A stretch of DNA of 64,000 nt. It comes from Pelomonas sp046294815. GTDB taxonomy: Bacteria; Pseudomonadota; Gammaproteobacteria; Burkholderiales; Burkholderiaceae_C. The DNA is taken from assembly GCA_046294815.1 (NCBI GenBank), contig JBKBOJ010000003.1, positions 9,478-73,477 on the forward strand, in the 5' to 3' direction. Each line of letters begins with the position of its first letter. Positions within the stretch are counted from its first letter, which is position 1. Of the stretch, positions 63,704 to 64,000 are shown one piece after another. Made by a program: the position numbers and the translations under genes. The notes below the pieces were generated by a model. That model was given only the letters and a program-made list of their open reading frames with translations. It was not told where the DNA came from and did no database searches.

Positions 63704-63715
63704 GGGCGGTCAGTG

Positions 63716-63732
63716 TAGGGGCGCCACCCCTA
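63716..63732. promoter_or_regulatory. TAGGGG/CCCCTA dyad between purN and trpS
   Basis: TAGGGG (63716-63721) and CCCCTA (63727-63732) form a 6-base inverted repeat with a 5-base spacer, 12 bases upstream of purN and 42 bases upstream of trpS. It could be an operator or a leader hairpin. No sequence match to a known purine or tryptophan regulator was recognised. Confidence 0.3.
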
Positions 63733-63774
63733 ACCTTCGTCAGGTCGGGCGCATTGAACGACAATCCGCGGCCC

Positions 63775-64000
63775 ATGACGACACCCGTCCCCCCCCGCCA
63801 GCGCGTCCTGTCGGGCATGCGCCCAACAGGCGCCCTGCACCTCGGTCACTACCACGGCGCCCTGAAGAACTGGGTGCAGCTGCAGGACACGCACGAAGGC
63901 TTCTTCTTCGTCGCCGACTGGCATGCGCTGACCACCTCCCACCCCGACCGCGGCACGCTCAACCGCCATGTCTACGACATGGTGACCGACTGGCTGGCCG
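63775..64000 (+). CDS. trpS: Tryptophan--tRNA ligase (3' end beyond window)
   Basis: The first 75 residues of a class I aminoacyl-tRNA synthetase charging tRNA-Trp. The start ATG at 63775 gives VLSGMRPTGALHLGHYHGALKNW, with the HIGH-type motif (HLGHY) and the GMRPTG opening typical of TrpS, then FFFVADWHALTT. The reading frame is open to the window edge, so the KMSKS region and most of the protein are outside. Confidence 0.95.
   Translation, partial: MTTPVPPRQRVLSGMRPTGALHLGHYHGALKNWVQLQDTHEGFFFVADWHALTTSHPDRGTLNRHVYDMVTDWLA

Noticed and set aside
1..64000. CRISPR arrays, retrons, restriction-modification, toxin-antitoxin or prophage modules
   Set aside because: No spaced direct repeats, reverse transcriptase, methylase-endonuclease pair, or phage structural genes were seen. 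The only mobile element is the Tn3 remnant.
1..64000. tRNA and rRNA genes
   Set aside because: Inspection of intergenic regions showed no cloverleaf-like sequence with a T-loop motif; most gaps are too short. A tRNAscan run would be decisive.

Overview
The window is GC-rich, densely packed bacterial chromosome. Family content and gene order (smc next to a zipA-like gene, queF-dapC-dapD, trxB and rpmB-rpmG, a 2-Cys-type ohrR with ohr, a SOS-controlled lexA) suggest a betaproteobacterium of the Burkholderiales, probably in the Roseateles/Rubrivivax/Leptothrix neighbourhood. This is inferred from gene families only; no rRNA or tRNA gene was found that could settle it.

Bases 1 to about 15720 look like a metal-resistance island. 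It holds a left-truncated CzcA-type RND pump with a small His-rich periplasmic protein. Converging on these is a complete CusC-CusB-CusA copper/silver efflux system on the minus strand, preceded by two small secreted Cys/Met/His-rich proteins and a CusS-like sensor kinase. The cognate CusR is broken: only part of its DNA-binding domain survives, fused in frame to the first ~35 residues of a HAD-like hydrolase carried by a Tn3-family transposon remnant (about 12020-15719; transposase plus a small overlapping gene). The other transposon end, a candidate 38-bp inverted repeat starting GGGG, lies directly against a GH35 beta-galactosidase that has lost its native N-terminus.

From 15.7 kb on the content is ordinary chromosome: the GH35 enzyme; a translationally coupled alkylation-repair operon (Ada/AlkA, Ogt, EamA transporter); a LytS/LytT-type two-component pair; phosphomannomutase and Kdo transferase WaaA; an EmrAB-NodT-type tripartite drug exporter with a divergent LysR regulator; LigA with a DUF2878 gene; a hemerythrin; a putative Na+/H+ antiporter behind a structured leader that may be a cation riboswitch; a UGT-like glycosyltransferase; a CNNM/CorC protein; and ZipA-like and SMC genes.

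From 42.7 to 49.2 kb, six plus-strand genes (queF, dapC, dapD, pilU, prmB, ABC-F) are joined by overlaps or a 2-base gap. They are followed by ohrR-ohr, asparaginase divergent from lexA, a minus-strand run ftsK-lolA-rarA-solute-binding protein, a Crp/Fnr regulator divergent from trxB, rpmB-rpmG, a DUF3016 protein, a fatty-acid desaturase, rsmB, purN, and the start of trpS, which runs off the right edge.

Several short dyad-symmetric sites sit in promoter regions (ada, emr/LysR, ohrR, lexA, crp/trxB, desaturase, purN/trpS) and are recorded as candidate operators. No CRISPR array, prophage or classical defence system was seen. No gap longer than about 300 bases lacks a gene; the longest is the 297-base emrA/LysR intergenic region.
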